From contig NZ_JACHEN010000006.1 of the NCBI RefSeq assembly GCF_014205875.1, positions 1-64,000 of the forward strand: 64,000 nucleotides of DNA, read 5' to 3'. This DNA is from Anaerosolibacter carboniphilus. Its GTDB lineage: Bacteria > Bacillota > Clostridia > Peptostreptococcales > Thermotaleaceae. Of the stretch, positions 62,513 to 64,000 are shown piece after piece. The notes beneath the pieces are model-generated. The model saw only the letters and a program-made list of their open reading frames with translations, was not told the origin of the DNA and ran no database searches. The translations under genes and the position numbers were made by a program. Each line of letters opens with the position of its first letter. Positions within the stretch are counted from its first letter, which is position 1.

Positions 62513-62555
62513 AAAAATAGGAAGATTGGCTTATAAGCCAGTCTTCCTATTTTTT
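62513..62555 (+). terminator. Intrinsic terminator
   Basis: AAAAAATAGGAAGATTGGCT pairs with AGCCAGTCTTCCTATTTTTT around a four-base loop, one G-U pair. Confidence 0.88.
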
Positions 62556-62658
62556 ACGCTTCACAAATTACTTTTCTTTGCATCACAAATTCATCACATT
62601 TAGGAAATATAATACAGTTATGTATAAATATAAGAGGTTGTAAAGGAGGTAATCGTAG

Positions 62659-63900
62659 TTGTTAAAAAAAATATATTCCAGCAGATTTCTCAAAATAGCG
62701 TTGTTATTTGCAATCATTGGCGGAGTGGGCTTTACTGGTTATAAGATGACAAATAAGAGCAAAACAGCATCCAACGTGACGGTGACGACCAAAGAAGAAG
62801 CTGTAACAAGGGGAGATATCACCATAGGGTTCACAGGGGACGGTGAAGCGGAAATTCCCGTGATAAATCTTGATTTTTCATTGAGTGGTAAAATCAAAGA
62901 AGTTCATGTGAAAAATGGAGAACAGATTCAAGAGGGTCAGATTCTTGCAAAACTTGATGATACAGAATACCAAAATAAGCTAAGAACAGCGGAACTCAGT
63001 TATAATAAAGCGGTGGCTACATTGGAGCAAAAAGAGGAAAATGCGCGGCTTAACTTAATCAGTGCGAAACAAAAATTAGATGAATTAAAGCGGCAAATAA
63101 AGCAAATTGAAACGGAATATCTGCCCATGCTGGAGTTACAGGACTATTATTCACCCCAGGAAGTTGCGTTAAAAAAAATATCCTATGAGAATGCGCAAGC
63201 TGCATATGATGTGCAGTTAGAGCAGTACAATGCTTTGCTAAGCTCTAACAAAGACATAGAATTGGAAAAGGTAAATGTAGAAAGCGCCTTGATTAATTTA
63301 GAAATGGCTAAGAATGATTTGGAAGACACCATCTTAAAATCTCCTGTCAGTGCAACGGTTCTCAATGTATCCTACAAAGCCGGAGAAAGTTTCTCACCGC
63401 CAAGTACTTCAGGAAAGGCCACTGCCGATACCTCTCATTTTATGGTAGTATCCGATGCAGATAAAGTCGAAGTGGTGGTGCCAGTTTCAGAGACGGATCT
63501 ATCAAAAGTGGCGATTGGTCAAACGATAGAGGTTGCCTTTGAAGCCCATCCAGGCGAAAACTATGTAGGGAAGGTTACAGGTATCAATGCACTGCCAATG
63601 ATTGATTCAAGCGGTTTGGTGACCTATGATGTAAGAATTGAATTGGATGGCAGCATGGGCAAGATCAGATCAGGAATGACTTGTACCGTGTCCTTTATTC
63701 TTAGACAAGAAAAAAATGTACTGATTATCCCTAATAAGGCTGTAAGCATGGTAGATGGAAAACAAGTTGTGAAAGTAAAGGATAAGGATGGAAATCTTCA
63801 AACAAAGAATATCAAGACTGGATTGACCGATGGAAAGTATGTAGCAGTGACAGAGGGCCTTGAAGTGGGAGAAACTGTGGTCATTGAGACTATAAAATAA
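62659..63900 (+). CDS. Efflux periplasmic adaptor/membrane-fusion protein, MacA/HlyD-like
   Basis: A 413-residue membrane-anchored adaptor. One N-terminal hydrophobic segment (residues about 9-26), lipoyl/barrel-sandwich blocks (KIKEVHVKNGEQIQEGQIL near 94; VLNVSYKAGESF near 235), and a long coiled-coil hairpin (about 120-225). Start TTG 62659 follows AAAGGAGG. With the ABC permease that begins at 63917 it forms a MacAB-like exporter; cargo unknown. Confidence 0.88.
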   Translation: MLKKIYSSRFLKIALLFAIIGGVGFTGYKMTNKSKTASNVTVTTKEEAVTRGDITIGFTGDGEAEIPVINLDFSLSGKIKEVHVKNGEQIQEGQILAKLDDTEYQNKLRTAELSYNKAVATLEQKEENARLNLISAKQKLDELKRQIKQIETEYLPMLELQDYYSPQEVALKKISYENAQAAYDVQLEQYNALLSSNKDIELEKVNVESALINLEMAKNDLEDTILKSPVSATVLNVSYKAGESFSPPSTSGKATADTSHFMVVSDADKVEVVVPVSETDLSKVAIGQTIEVAFEAHPGENYVGKVTGINALPMIDSSGLVTYDVRIELDGSMGKIRSGMTCTVSFILRQEKNVLIIPNKAVSMVDGKQVVKVKDKDGNLQTKNIKTGLTDGKYVAVTEGLEVGETVVIETIK

Positions 63901-63916
63901 GAGTAGGTGTGATGAT

Positions 63917-64000
63917 ATGAGTTTGATCGAAATCTTAAGATCTATTTTTATCAATATTCGAGGAAACAAGGCCAAAGTATTTCTTACGACTTTAGGAATT
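63917..64000 (+). CDS. ABC transporter permease (MacB/FtsX type), N-terminal fragment at window edge
   Basis: ATG 63917 follows GTAGGTGTG. The visible 28 codons read MSLIEILRSIFINIRGNKAK, then VFLTTLGI, the typical start of a MacB/FtsX-type permease. The gene is cut by the window end. The ATPase normally found in this system is not in the window. Confidence 0.75.
   Translation, partial: MSLIEILRSIFINIRGNKAKVFLTTLGI

Overview
The window is a chromosomal segment of a low-GC, Gram-positive, anaerobic acetogen of the Clostridia. The evidence is a complete carbonyl branch of the Wood-Ljungdahl pathway, a selenocysteine formate dehydrogenase, TTG/GTG starts behind AAGGGGG ribosome sites, and sigma-A promoters of TTGACA-N16/17-TATAAT type. 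An affinity with the Alkaliphilus / Clostridium aceticum group is my inference from gene content, not a database result. No rRNA, tRNA, CRISPR array or prophage was seen.

Region 1 (1-22.4 kb) is the acetogenesis island. A strong promoter carrying two perfect palindromes drives cooS, two cooC-type ATPases, acsD, acsC, acsE and acsB. After a terminator come acsV (corrinoid reductive activator), a CooT-like protein, a DUF3842 protein and a protein with 21 histidines in its first 41 residues. A fused NikMN-CbiQ-CbiO nickel/cobalt importer follows. These look like a supply line for the nickel and cobalt enzymes. thyX and a DUF3786 gene follow. On the minus strand lie fdhA, read through an in-frame UGA (Sec349) with a SECIS-like hairpin, and fdhD. 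A second DUF3786 gene closes the block. A 15-base operator-like core is shared by the cooS leader and the region upstream of fdhA.

Region 2 (22.4-32.1 kb) is mixed accessory content: lipoproteins, a GNAT acetyltransferase, a LUD-domain protein, a SagB-type oxidoreductase, a quinone-oxidoreductase-like enzyme, two divergent XRE regulators with a shared operator pair, a diguanylate cyclase and a LysR regulator.

Region 3 (32.1-46.7 kb) holds a four-subunit 2-oxoacid:ferredoxin oxidoreductase operon, small hypothetical genes, hflX behind a long leader with a 16-codon ORF and two terminators, a DUF2087/GIY-YIG regulator pair, a Nudix-methyltransferase fusion, a nitroreductase, a sugar kinase, and trpP behind a tryptophan T-box.

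Region 4 (46.7-64 kb) holds a polar amino-acid ABC transporter, a MoeB/ThiF-like enzyme, copA with a CsoR-type operator, the yrrT-luxS-mccB-mccA operon for homocysteine-to-cysteine conversion, an NtrB/NtrC-like two-component pair, an ATP-grasp ligase, and the start of a MacAB-like efflux operon cut by the window end.

Two dispersed repeat families run through the intergenic spaces. One is built from palindromic modules (GTAGGG..., CGATTCATGAATCG). The other is a structured RNA of about 115-165 nt in four copies, all on the plus strand and all just upstream of a plus-strand gene. Its stems show compensatory changes, and it resembles HEARO / omega-RNA of IscB-IsrB elements, but no nuclease gene is present. 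This is the most interesting signal in the window.
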